Shown here piece by piece: positions 27,001 to 34,373 of a stretch of DNA of 64,000 nt (within the stretch, counting starts at the first letter, position 1; every line of letters begins with the position of its first letter). Under the pieces are notes generated by a model, which saw only the letters and a list, made by a program, of their open reading frames with translations, ran no database searches and was not told the DNA's origin. The stretch spans positions 1,364,001-1,428,000 of the forward strand of contig NZ_JBPNXV010000001.1 of the NCBI RefSeq assembly GCF_051235805.1, in the 5' to 3' direction. Both the position numbers and the translations under genes were made by a program. The stretch comes from Pseudothermotoga_B sp051235805 (GTDB lineage Bacteria; Thermotogota; Thermotogae; Thermotogales; DSM-5069).

Positions 27001-28151
27001 TCCACTTGTGGATCAAAAAATGCCGCTGCCTTTGCGTGTGCCATGATTTCGTTGTAAACGGCAGTTGTCCCAACATGGAGCCCAACGACCTTTCTACCTG
27101 AACCAGTAACACCAACAGCAACGATCTTCACCGGAACCGATAACTGCTGAAGGAGCTCTGTATAACACTTTCTTGAGGCATTCACAGGATCACCGAGCGT
27201 TCTCAAGTAACTACTCGCAAGTATTTTCTTATCGCTGATTCTCATCAAAACAGCTTTGGTTGTCGTTGAACCGGCATCAACACCCAGAATACATTCGTCA
27301 CTTGCCCTTGCTTCTGCTCTCTCCGTCCTTTTGAACTCGACCATCGAAGCAAAATGTAACAGCGGCAAGTGTCTTGAGAAAGCAGACGGGATCTTTGCCG
27401 AGAGTATACGCGATTTTTCCAAAAGCCATGACTTTTTTCTACTGATCCACGCGTAGGCTCCAAATGCCTCAAAGTAAGTGGACTCTTCTGGCACTGTGAA
27501 CTCGATCTGTCCTTCGAGATTCTTCAACATCAAAAGGTTCTTTGTTGTGCCTCCAATGAGCAGTATCTTTCTGACGTGTGCTGAATGAACCAGCTGGAGT
27601 ATTTTGTCAGCCATAACCTTCCCCAAGCCGTTCAAAACCATCTGCTTGGGAACTCCTTTATTCAACGCATGTGTGCAATCACTTTTGCAAAAGACTGTAC
27701 ATCTCGACGAGAGCTTGTAGAGTCCATCGTAACTCATCAAGGGTATCTCTTCTAAACTTATACCCATTCGCTTGAGTTGTTGAAGAAAGAATTCTCCTGT
27801 TCCAGAAGCACACTTGTTACCAGTGTAAACACCGTTTATGTGCCCATCTTTGTCGAGTTTGTACAGAACGAAGTTTTCTCCACCGGCTGAGACAATGGCG
27901 TCATAACCTGTGTATTTGTTCTTCAATTGAGAATAGGCTATCTCACATGCCTCAGATTCAGAGATCGAAGGTGCATTGAAAGACTTCCGGAGCTTTCTTC
28001 CTGTGAAGGCAATCTGCAGTCGATCTGGCAGTTCTTCAAGAATCTTGCGTACGGCACTTATTGGATCTCCGTTGTGCTGTATCCAAAGTGGTGAGTTCAC
28101 ATCGGAGTAAACAGATACACTGCTCGAACCGACACAGATACCAACCTTCAT
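24009..28151 (-). CDS. Large two-ASKHA acyl-CoA dehydratase activase-like protein with DUF2229 region
   Basis: A 1380-aa BadF/BadG/BcrA/HgdC-type ATPase. Two ASKHA domains are fused: the first (1-250) has CASGTGE with C114 and RCTVF with C151; the second (about 287-560) has VDAGSTTTK at 291-299, EIGGQDAKY, C413 in CSAGTG and C453 in DQCAAF. These Cys match the pair that binds the bridging 4Fe-4S cluster in 2-hydroxyglutaryl-CoA dehydratase activase. The rest resembles the DUF2229/HgdB-like region with FGRPYNAF and IGPFGCMPSRI. No dehydratase or acyl-CoA gene is nearby; the substrate is unknown. It sits 6 nt from glmM and 7-16 nt from holA. Confidence 0.88.
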   Translation of the reverse strand: MKVGICVGSSSVSVYSDVNSPLWIQHNGDPISAVRKILEELPDRLQIAFTGRKLRKSFNAPSISESEACEIAYSQLKNKYTGYDAIVSAGGENFVLYKLDKDGHINGVYTGNKCASGTGEFFLQQLKRMGISLEEIPLMSYDGLYKLSSRCTVFCKSDCTHALNKGVPKQMVLNGLGKVMADKILQLVHSAHVRKILLIGGTTKNLLMLKNLEGQIEFTVPEESTYFEAFGAYAWISRKKSWLLEKSRILSAKIPSAFSRHLPLLHFASMVEFKRTERAEARASDECILGVDAGSTTTKAVLMRISDKKILASSYLRTLGDPVNASRKCYTELLQQLSVPVKIVAVGVTGSGRKVVGLHVGTTAVYNEIMAHAKAAAFFDPQVDTIFEIGGQDAKYTYLNEGVPYDYAMNEACSAGTGSFLEEAARESLGIEYTQIADYALNGKNPPNFSDQCAAFINSDIKTAIQEQISAEDICAGLVYSVCMNYINRVKGNRPVGKKLFVQGGTCYNKAIPYAMAALTGKKVIVPPEPGLMGAYGVALMTLENLEKQIIKPKDYDLKELADRQVKYLKPFICSGGKNRCDRKCTISVVQINDKRLFFGGACNMYENIREKKEDTDELDFLRKREESLYRLPQAAASGKKIGMSKSFAMNSLFPFFSQFFAWLGFQVVLPDEPDEKGSERMGAEFCFPVEQSHGFVLSLLKKKPDFIFIPRIRAIKVRNSRSNGVFCPFVQSEVDWLKADLQELRDYNLLTCNIDFSESQQKILTSLREMLKPLGVSKADVKKAFDSAMKSQTNFEQGLKEMGKAFLEEVAKRKIGIVIFGRPYNAFLSYANLGVPRKISSYGYPVASFDLLPFEEKPGYENMYWAWGEMILKAAQFVREHPNLYAVYITNFSCGPDSFVLSYFKDVMKDKPALILELDSHTADAGIETRIEAFLDVIRYRKEKAYSELAYQPLGVEIGKKGVYIRKDGEKIPWTNSRVRLVFPTMGAFGASCLAAAIEHFGVRTHVCPPIGEMEYKLGRGNSLSKECLPLQLTLGSLIRYLSERKSQDEITLYFMPQTSGPCRFGQYNVYMKLWLRQNEISNTALLSLNSENAYGGLGISFTLRAWIAVLISDLYSNIEKSLLTLHPDKSASMEMVRSHEQRIIDALRKYPLSGIFKVLREISDELAALSLSERYLRSPKVLLTGEIYVRWDEFSRRRLEEIFASEEIVLQISPIHEWIYYTDYIFLKRLTSKNSTAFDRVKKRIEISVKRYFERKLKAIFSKAGLCDTRILNVRQIVENASSSLNPRLTGEAILTVGSTLTEIGEHYDGVISIGPFGCMPSRIAESIIKSELERRKTASSEILPFVSLEVDGNPFTPSVEAKVDSFIAQVKAAKGRI

Positions 28152-28157
28152 GTGTCT

Positions 28158-29465
28158 TCACCTTCTTTGAGCACCTCCTAAGGACCTCACCATGTCGGCT
28201 ATCTCTTCTGCGATCATTTTGGTTTTCAGAAGATCTTGTCCCTCTGCCATAACCCTTACGACCCGTTCTGTCCCCGATGCCCTTACAACGATTCTAAAAC
28301 CGCTTTGTTGCAACTGAGAAACCTTTTCTTTTAATTTCGGATGATCTGCGATCCTTTTGTCATCGACTTCAACGTTCACCATGTGTTGAGGTAGGTCGAC
28401 AACCTGGGCTTCTAATTCGGAAGAATCCTTCCCAGATAGGATCATCACCTTGATGAACTCCAAAGCCGTTATCAAACCATCTCCCGTAGTCGATCTGTCC
28501 AAAAAGATTATGTGCCCAGATCTTTCACCACCGATATTTGCTTTGGATTTGAGCATCTCTTCGAGCACATAACGATCTCCCACCTTTGTTCTGATCATTC
28601 CGATGCCGTGTTCTTTCAAAAACAACTCAAGACCCAAATTGCTCATGATCGTTGCAACGAGAAGATCGTTTTGCAACCTACCTTCCTTTTTCATCGATAG
28701 AGCAACAACGCCCATGATCTTGTCACCGCTGATCTCTTTAGCATCTTTACTCAGAAGAATACATCTATCTGCATCACCGTCGTGAAGTACACCGATGTCG
28801 AATCCAGAGATCTTCTGTGCTAAAGATTCTGGATGCAATGAACCACAGTTTTCATTTATATTCCTTCCGTCTGGTTCGTTGTAATAGCAGACAACCCTCA
28901 TGCCAAGTTTTTCTAAGACAGTTGGTGTTGTTCTATAGGCAGCGCCGTTGGAAGCATCTACTGCTACTGAAACACCACTGAAATCAAGATCTGCGAAGAG
29001 TTGGCTGATCATCTGCACATAGAGTTCCTCGGCCTCAGGGAATTCAACGATCTCGCCCGAACTGTAAAGTGCAGAATCAGTTATTTGTGTAAGTCTACTT
29101 TCAATTTGTGCTTCTTCTTCATCTGCGAGTTTGAAGCCCGCCTTCATCAGTTTTATACCGTTGTAGTAATAGGGATTGTGTGAAGCAGATATCACAACGC
29201 CAAACCAATTCTTTACCTTTGTTATCAGTGCCGCCGCAGGTGTTGGAAGAACTCCCCCCAAAAGTACTGTTGCCCCCTTTTTCGCAATTCCCTTGGCGAT
29301 TGCTTGTTCTAAGGCAACACCTGATTCACGCGTGTCGCGTACAACCAAGAACTTGCCATCTGAGTGCATTTCACCGATCGTCAATCCCACCTTGTAGGCT
29401 AAATCTTCTGTCAAGTCTTCGTTGAAAATGCCCCTTATCCCATCGGTTCCAAAGAGCTCTCTCAT
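28158..29465 (-). CDS. glmM: Phosphoglucosamine mutase GlmM
   Basis: A 435-aa alpha-phosphohexomutase that converts glucosamine-6-P to glucosamine-1-P for UDP-GlcNAc and peptidoglycan. The phosphoserine is S95 in SASHNP, the Mg-binding loop is DGDADR (229-234), and the C-terminal phosphate-binding loop reads VRASGTERVVRVM. The N-terminal GTDGIRG is typical of GlmM. Linked in one operon with murB, it supports a wall-precursor role. ATG overlaps the upstream gene's stop by 4 nt. Confidence 0.95.
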   Translation of the reverse strand: MRELFGTDGIRGIFNEDLTEDLAYKVGLTIGEMHSDGKFLVVRDTRESGVALEQAIAKGIAKKGATVLLGGVLPTPAAALITKVKNWFGVVISASHNPYYYNGIKLMKAGFKLADEEEAQIESRLTQITDSALYSSGEIVEFPEAEELYVQMISQLFADLDFSGVSVAVDASNGAAYRTTPTVLEKLGMRVVCYYNEPDGRNINENCGSLHPESLAQKISGFDIGVLHDGDADRCILLSKDAKEISGDKIMGVVALSMKKEGRLQNDLLVATIMSNLGLELFLKEHGIGMIRTKVGDRYVLEEMLKSKANIGGERSGHIIFLDRSTTGDGLITALEFIKVMILSGKDSSELEAQVVDLPQHMVNVEVDDKRIADHPKLKEKVSQLQQSGFRIVVRASGTERVVRVMAEGQDLLKTKMIAEEIADMVRSLGGAQRR

Positions 29466-30010
29466 TTCTTCACCTCCTGAAGTATTTTCTCCACCTGCTG
29501 GGCTTTCGATAACTCACCTGTCTTTTTGTAAAGATCGATCAAAAGTAACAAAGCTCTTTCTCTGTAAACCGAAGCTTCGAGATCCAGAAAATTTGCAAGT
29601 TCGATCTTGGCTTCTTGAAACCTATTGCCGTTTGCCAAAGATAGAGACAGATAATAGAGTACTTCACCATAGCGCGTGTCCTTTCGATCTATCTGAGCCA
29701 ATGCCTTTTTGAAAAGTTCTGCCGCAGAGGCAAAGTTACCAAGGTTGAACTCCTTCAGCGCTGTAAGGTAATCTTTTTGAAAGCTTTGATCTTTGATCGA
29801 GCCGAGAAGGTATGACAGCTCTTTGAGCCTGTGCTGATCGACGTACTTAGAAAATTCCTCGTACTTTCCAAGGCAATACAGCTCGTAAGCTTTAGTAAGC
29901 TTCTCATACCTGTTTAATCTTTGTTGAACTGAACGATAGGCTTGAAAACTCATCAAGAACAGAAAGGCAAAGACAGTCAATGTTATCAGCAAAAACTTTT
30001 CAATTCTCAC
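29462..30010 (-). CDS. Membrane-anchored TPR-like protein
   Basis: A 182-aa protein with an N-terminal membrane anchor (about residues 7-24) and then helical repeats consistent with TPRs (YCLGKYEEFSKYVDQ, EFNLGNFASAAELFKKAL, SLANGNRFQEAKIELANFL). The bulk would face outward. GTG at 30010 overlaps the yigZ stop, and its own stop overlaps the glmM start, so it is tightly coupled to murB and glmM; a scaffold role in wall synthesis is a guess. Confidence 0.75.
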   Translation of the reverse strand: MRIEKFLLITLTVFAFLFLMSFQAYRSVQQRLNRYEKLTKAYELYCLGKYEEFSKYVDQHRLKELSYLLGSIKDQSFQKDYLTALKEFNLGNFASAAELFKKALAQIDRKDTRYGEVLYYLSLSLANGNRFQEAKIELANFLDLEASVYRERALLLLIDLYKKTGELSKAQQVEKILQEVKK

Positions 30011-30591
30011 AACATCTTCACCAGCTTCTCAACGATTTGCGGATCAAACCGCTCGATCTTCTCATTCAGAAGGGCTTGCACTGTGACTATTTCACCTTGC
30101 TCTATTCTCTCAATCTTGCCATCTGCTTGTCTGATGATCCTGAGTACTTCACCGAGCTGATCGTATTTGCAGAAAAAGGTGTGTTCAAAAAGTTTCGTCA
30201 AAGGCACTATCTTGACGCTTCTCACGGCAAGGCGTGCCGCTTCAGAGTAGGCATCGATAAGACCGCGAACACCGAGCTTGACACCACCAAAGTACCTTAT
30301 CACAACGCAGCAAACGTTTATCAGGTCATGTTCTTTCAGCACGTTCAGAATAGGAAAACCCGCTGTGCCTTTGGGCTCTCCACCATCTGAACAAAGTTCC
30401 ACCAGTTCTTTTTCAAGGACCCTGAGAGCCCAGCAGAGGTGCGTCGCATCGCTGTATGACTTTGAAAGCCTTTTTATCTTCTCCTTCGCCTGCATCACGG
30501 TGTCGATCTCAAAGATATGGGAATAAAACTGAGAACGTTGCACATTCAACTTTGCTGTTGATTCTTCCAATATACCAAAAGGTTGCTTCAC
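30007..30591 (-). CDS. yigZ: YigZ/IMPACT family protein
   Basis: A 194-aa UPF0029/IMPACT-family protein. The signature RYFGGVKLG followed by RGLIDAYSEAA is clear, along with a DATHLCWAL motif; the C-terminal domain has a ferredoxin-like fold (DUF1949). The biochemical role in bacteria is not settled. It overlaps murB and the TPR gene by 4 nt on each side. Confidence 0.9.
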   Translation of the reverse strand: MKQPFGILEESTAKLNVQRSQFYSHIFEIDTVMQAKEKIKRLSKSYSDATHLCWALRVLEKELVELCSDGGEPKGTAGFPILNVLKEHDLINVCCVVIRYFGGVKLGVRGLIDAYSEAARLAVRSVKIVPLTKLFEHTFFCKYDQLGEVLRIIRQADGKIERIEQGEIVTVQALLNEKIERFDPQIVEKLVKML

Positions 30592-31448
30592 CAGATCTCC
30601 ACCTCTGGTTCAAGGTGTACCGCATAGTTCTCATAGACCCTTTTTTGAACAACACCTATGAGCTGCTTAACATCACTTGCCTTGGCATTACCAAGATTGA
30701 CGATAAACCCGGCATGTTTGGTAGAAATCTGCGCATCACCGATTCGAAAGCCTTTCAACCCAAGCTGTTCGATGACCTTGCCAACGTAGAAATCCTGTCT
30801 TGGTCTTTTGAAAACACTACCGGCACTCGGTAGATCCAATGGTTGTGTCGAAATTCGTTTTCTCATAATCTCTTCCATCGTCTTTTCGATCTTTTCACGA
30901 TCTGCGCGACGTAATCTCAATACAACCTTCAAGATGACCCAGCCCGTTTTCTTGAAGACACTCGATCTGTATGAAAACTCCATCTGCGATCTGTCGAGTC
31001 TGAAAACCTCGTTGCCGTTATAAGCCTCGACATATTCAACGATTTCGCCAATCTCACCACCATAGGCGCCGGCGTTCATGTATACGGCACCACCGATTGT
31101 GCCAGGTATCCCATAGGCAAACTCCAGTCCAGACAATCCCTCTCGTGCAGCTGCCTTGCACAGTGTAGAGAGCAGAACGCCCGGCTCACTCTCGATCAGA
31201 TCACCGTTCAGCTGGTATCTGCTCAGCCCAAGTGTACTCACAACCGATTCAACACCTTCATCAGGAGGTAAAACGTTGGTACCTTTTGCAAGGAGTCTTG
31301 CCTGTTGAAAGTTCTGCAAAGCACAAAGAAGAGCTTGCGTCGTCTTTGGCTGAACAAAGATTCTCGCACAGCCACCGATTTTGAAACTCGTATGTTTGTT
31401 CAATGGTTCATCAAATCTGTATTCGCAGAGTTCTCTGTCTTCACCCAT
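30588..31448 (-). CDS. murB: UDP-N-acetylenolpyruvoylglucosamine reductase MurB
   Basis: A 286-aa FAD enzyme that reduces UDP-GlcNAc-enolpyruvate to UDP-MurNAc. FAD-binding motifs include HTSFKIGG, the PGTIGGAVYMNAGAYGGE loop and SAGSVFKRP with the catalytic Ser; it is a type II (short) MurB. ATG at 31448 lacks a correctly spaced ribosome site: AGGGAGGGTGA is about 16 nt upstream, and TATAAT (31461-31456) would start transcription almost at the ATG. Either the message is nearly leaderless or an in-frame ATT at 31457 is used. First gene of the murB-to-tsaD run. Confidence 0.95.
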   Translation of the reverse strand: MGEDRELCEYRFDEPLNKHTSFKIGGCARIFVQPKTTQALLCALQNFQQARLLAKGTNVLPPDEGVESVVSTLGLSRYQLNGDLIESEPGVLLSTLCKAAAREGLSGLEFAYGIPGTIGGAVYMNAGAYGGEIGEIVEYVEAYNGNEVFRLDRSQMEFSYRSSVFKKTGWVILKVVLRLRRADREKIEKTMEEIMRKRISTQPLDLPSAGSVFKRPRQDFYVGKVIEQLGLKGFRIGDAQISTKHAGFIVNLGNAKASDVKQLIGVVQKRVYENYAVHLEPEVEIW

Positions 31449-31455
31449 CGGTAGA

Positions 31456-31461
31456 ATTATA
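31456..31461 (-). promoter_or_regulatory. Extended -10 of the murB operon
   Basis: On the minus strand the sequence TGATATAAT is an extended -10 element (TATAAT at 31461-31456). No good -35 is seen. The implied start is within a few nt of the murB ATG at 31448. Confidence 0.4.
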
Positions 31462-31530
31462 TCACCCTCCCTTTAGACGACCATTTGCCGGGTTGTGTAG
31501 TAAAATCAGATCGCAAAAGAGGTGATCTTC

Positions 31531-32832
31531 TTGCAGAGGGAAGATTTCGTCGACAAGGTTAGAATATTCGTCAAAGCCGGCGACGGCGGAGATGGCGTGG
31601 TGAGTTTCAGAAGAGAAAAATATGTTCCAAAGGGAGGACCAGATGGTGGAGATGGTGGAGATGGTGGGTTTGTCATCTTGCGTGCCAATCTCAATCTCTC
31701 GACATTGCTGAACTTCAAACACCAGAAGAAGTTCGTGGCGGAGGATGGACAAAACGGTAAAGGAAAAAAGCAATCGGGCAAGAGCGGTAAGGATCTCATC
31801 ATAGACGTGCCGGTTGGCACAGTGGTGAAAGATGCTGAAAGTGGTGAAATTCTGGCAGATCTCGATAAACCGGGCATGATGGTCTGTGTTGCACGTGGTG
31901 GAAAAGGAGGACGCGGAAATCTCCATTTCACAACGAGTGTTCTAAGGGCACCGCGGATAGCAGAAAAAGGAGACGAAGGAGAATCCAGATGGCTTGAACT
32001 CGAACTCAAATTGTTGGCAGACGCAGGGTTGATAGGTTTTCCAAATGTTGGCAAGTCCTCTTTGATAGCGGCAATGAGCAACGCAAAACCCAAAATCGCA
32101 GATTATCCTTTCACCACCTTGATACCAAACTTGGGAGTGGTGAAGATAGATCAAACGCATGAATTCCTCTTGGCTGATATCCCCGGCTTAATAGAAAAAG
32201 CCAGTGAGGGTGCTGGACTTGGAAATCTTTTTTTGAGGCATATCGAGCGATGCGGTGTCTTGGTTCACGTGGTGGACATCTCGTGCTCTGAAGGCAGAGA
32301 TTTTCTGAAAGACTACGACACCATCATCGATGAACTGCACAAGTACAGTCAGAAGCTGAGCGAGAAACCACAGATCTTAGTGGCAAACAAGATCGATCTT
32401 TTAGATGAAAAGCAGTTGCAGGAGAGAATCTCAGCCCTCGAGAAACACGCCAATCAAAAGGTATATCCTGTCTCTGCTTTGCTCAGATTGAACATCGAGG
32501 TTTTGAAAAAGAGGATCTTTGAAATGGTTGGCAAAAGTAAACTGTCGCTCGAAAAGGAGTTCATTCCAGCCTTTGAAAAGCCAAAACCCGTTCACAGGAA
32601 GATAGAAGAGAAATTCGATTTTCAGATAAGAAAGACAACCGACGGTTACGAGATCTACTCGCAGCAAGTTGAAAACTGGTTGAGCAGATACTCTTTGGAC
32701 CAGAGAGACGCAGTTGCAAGGTTTTTGGAGATACTCGAGAAAAACGGTTTAAGCGAGAAACTTAGAGAGATGGGGGCAAAAGATGGTGATACTGTCTGGA
32801 TTGGGAACCACAGTTTTGAATACAGAGAATAG
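31531..32832 (+). CDS. obg: GTPase Obg
   Basis: A 433-aa ribosome-assembly GTPase. The Gly-rich Obg fold covers residues 1-155 (GDGGDGVVSFRREK, GGPDGGDGG), the G domain follows (GFPNVGKSSLI, DIPGLIEKASEG, NKIDLL), and the last 80 residues form the OCT domain. The longest frame starts at GTG 31522 inside AGAGGTGAT; TTG at 31531 is correctly spaced and matches the family N-terminus. It opens a plus-strand operon with nadD, dus, htrA and two envelope protein genes. Confidence 0.96.
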   Translation: MQREDFVDKVRIFVKAGDGGDGVVSFRREKYVPKGGPDGGDGGDGGFVILRANLNLSTLLNFKHQKKFVAEDGQNGKGKKQSGKSGKDLIIDVPVGTVVKDAESGEILADLDKPGMMVCVARGGKGGRGNLHFTTSVLRAPRIAEKGDEGESRWLELELKLLADAGLIGFPNVGKSSLIAAMSNAKPKIADYPFTTLIPNLGVVKIDQTHEFLLADIPGLIEKASEGAGLGNLFLRHIERCGVLVHVVDISCSEGRDFLKDYDTIIDELHKYSQKLSEKPQILVANKIDLLDEKQLQERISALEKHANQKVYPVSALLRLNIEVLKKRIFEMVGKSKLSLEKEFIPAFEKPKPVHRKIEEKFDFQIRKTTDGYEIYSQQVENWLSRYSLDQRDAVARFLEILEKNGLSEKLREMGAKDGDTVWIGNHSFEYRE

Positions 32833-33409
32833 AATAGGGATCTTTGGTGGTTCTTTCAACCCACCACACACAGGACATCTTATCGTTGCACAGTTCGCCG
32901 TAGAACTTCTGAATCTGCAGAGGCTCTACATTATACCAACCTATATTCCACCACACAAACCGAACGACCTCGCTCCCTATGATTTGAGGTTTGAATGGTG
33001 TAAAATCATCTTTGAAGACCAGCGAATAATCGTCAGCGATTACGAAAAAACCCGCCAGGATATCTCTTATTCTTTCTACACCGTTTTGCATTTCTCTCAG
33101 ATTCACAACACAAAACCATATTTCGTAACAGGTGAAGACACATTGTCTTACATCGAAAAGTGGTACAACTACGAAGAACTGCTGAAGATCTGTCATTTTG
33201 TGGTCTACCCGAGATATTGCAATAGACCTCATGAAATGCATGCAAGAGAGGTACTCAAAGAGTTCTACGAACAGATCATTTTCCTACAAGCACCTCTAAT
33301 TCAGTTGTCTTCGACAGAGATAAGAAAGAGAGTCAGAGAGAGAAAATCGATAAAAGGTATGGTGGATTCAAGAATAGAAAAGCAGGTGATCGAATATTAC
33401 CAGTTTTAG
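32783..33409 (+). CDS. nadD: Nicotinate-nucleotide adenylyltransferase NadD
   Basis: A 208-aa nucleotidyltransferase that makes deamido-NAD from NaMN and ATP. The signature GSFNPPHTGH is at residues 23-32 and the C-terminal LSSTEIRKRV is present. The start is uncertain: ATG 32783 (after GGGGGC) lies 50 nt inside obg and gives about 17 extra residues, while TTG at 32816 would start close to the family N-terminus but has a weak ribosome site. Obg and NadD are neighbours in many bacteria. Confidence 0.93.
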   Translation: MVILSGLGTTVLNTENRIGIFGGSFNPPHTGHLIVAQFAVELLNLQRLYIIPTYIPPHKPNDLAPYDLRFEWCKIIFEDQRIIVSDYEKTRQDISYSFYTVLHFSQIHNTKPYFVTGEDTLSYIEKWYNYEELLKICHFVVYPRYCNRPHEMHAREVLKEFYEQIIFLQAPLIQLSSTEIRKRVRERKSIKGMVDSRIEKQVIEYYQF

Positions 33410-34373
33410 TTACCCTGGAATCGTAGGTATCGCTCCGATGTCTGGCATCACGAATAGAGCCTTCAGGAAGATCTGCACCATGTGGGGTGCAGAGTTCTCC
33501 TTTACGGAGATGATCAGTGCCGAGAGTGTACTGAGAAACTTCAAAGTAGTTGAAAAGATGCTTCCTAAGGATGAGATTAACGTCGCCGTGCAGCTTTTTG
33601 GTAACGACCCTTTTAAGATGGCTCAAGCGGCACAGATAGTCGAACCATACGCAAAATGGATCGATATAAACGCCGCATGTCCCGTGAAAAAGGTGATCAA
33701 AAAAGGTTCAGGTGGCGCCCTTCTGAGGGATCTGCAAAGACTTGAGAGGATCATACAGAGTGTCAAGACAGCGGTGAAGGTTCCTGTTACTGTTAAAGTC
33801 AGAGTTGGCTTTGAAGAAAATGAACTGGATGCAATACTCAACACCTGCATAAAAGCAGGCGCAGATGCAGTCGAAGTTCATGGAAGAACCGTCGTGCAAC
33901 AGTATTCAGGAGAAGCTTACTGGGACTTGAAGCTCTCAAAATACACTCTACCAACGGCAATAAGCGGAGATATCTACGAGCCAGAAGATGTAAGAGAAGC
34001 CATTGAGAGATCTGGTGCCCAAGCTGTTCTGATAGCCCGCGGTGCTCTGAGAAAACCTTGGATCTTTGCACAGATTGTTCAAGGCAGAACACCTTCTGTG
34101 CCAGAGATAGAACAGATGTTTTTGAAGCACTTGAAGATGCAAGTTGAGGAAGAAGGTGAAAGATCTGTGTACAAGATGCGCCAATTTGTAGCCGGGTACA
34201 CGCACGGAATAAAAGGAGCCAGAGAGTTTAGGGAGAGGTTCACAAAAGCAAACACAGAGAGTCAAGCCAGAGAGATGATCGAGGAGTTCTTTAATACTTT
34301 TCTAATGAACGGATGTAACAATGAGGTAGTCGAATGGATTGAAGACAGTCAGAGTAGGAGGTGTTGCACATGA
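33396..34373 (+). CDS. dus: tRNA-dihydrouridine synthase
   Basis: An FMN enzyme reducing uridines in tRNA D-loops. It shows the APM-G-T-N-x-x-FR start motif, NAACPVKKVIKKGSGGALL with the catalytic Cys, the VKVRVG strand and HGRTVVQQYSG. The first canonical codon, ATG 33438, falls inside the APM motif and would remove the first FMN-binding strand (GIVGIA). The only in-frame codons before it, back to a stop at 33387, include ATT at 33396, five nt after AGGTGAT; this would give 325 aa with a family-like N-terminus. An AUU start is therefore proposed. The 3' end overlaps htrA by 4 nt. Confidence 0.85.
   Translation: MTSFSYPGIVGIAPMSGITNRAFRKICTMWGAEFSFTEMISAESVLRNFKVVEKMLPKDEINVAVQLFGNDPFKMAQAAQIVEPYAKWIDINAACPVKKVIKKGSGGALLRDLQRLERIIQSVKTAVKVPVTVKVRVGFEENELDAILNTCIKAGADAVEVHGRTVVQQYSGEAYWDLKLSKYTLPTAISGDIYEPEDVREAIERSGAQAVLIARGALRKPWIFAQIVQGRTPSVPEIEQMFLKHLKMQVEEEGERSVYKMRQFVAGYTHGIKGAREFRERFTKANTESQAREMIEEFFNTFLMNGCNNEVVEWIEDSQSRRCCT

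Noticed and set aside
31506..32093. 195-aa minus-strand frame opposite obg
   Set aside because: Antisense shadow of the Gly-rich Obg fold (Pro/Ser-rich translation); no ribosome site and full overlap with a certain gene.
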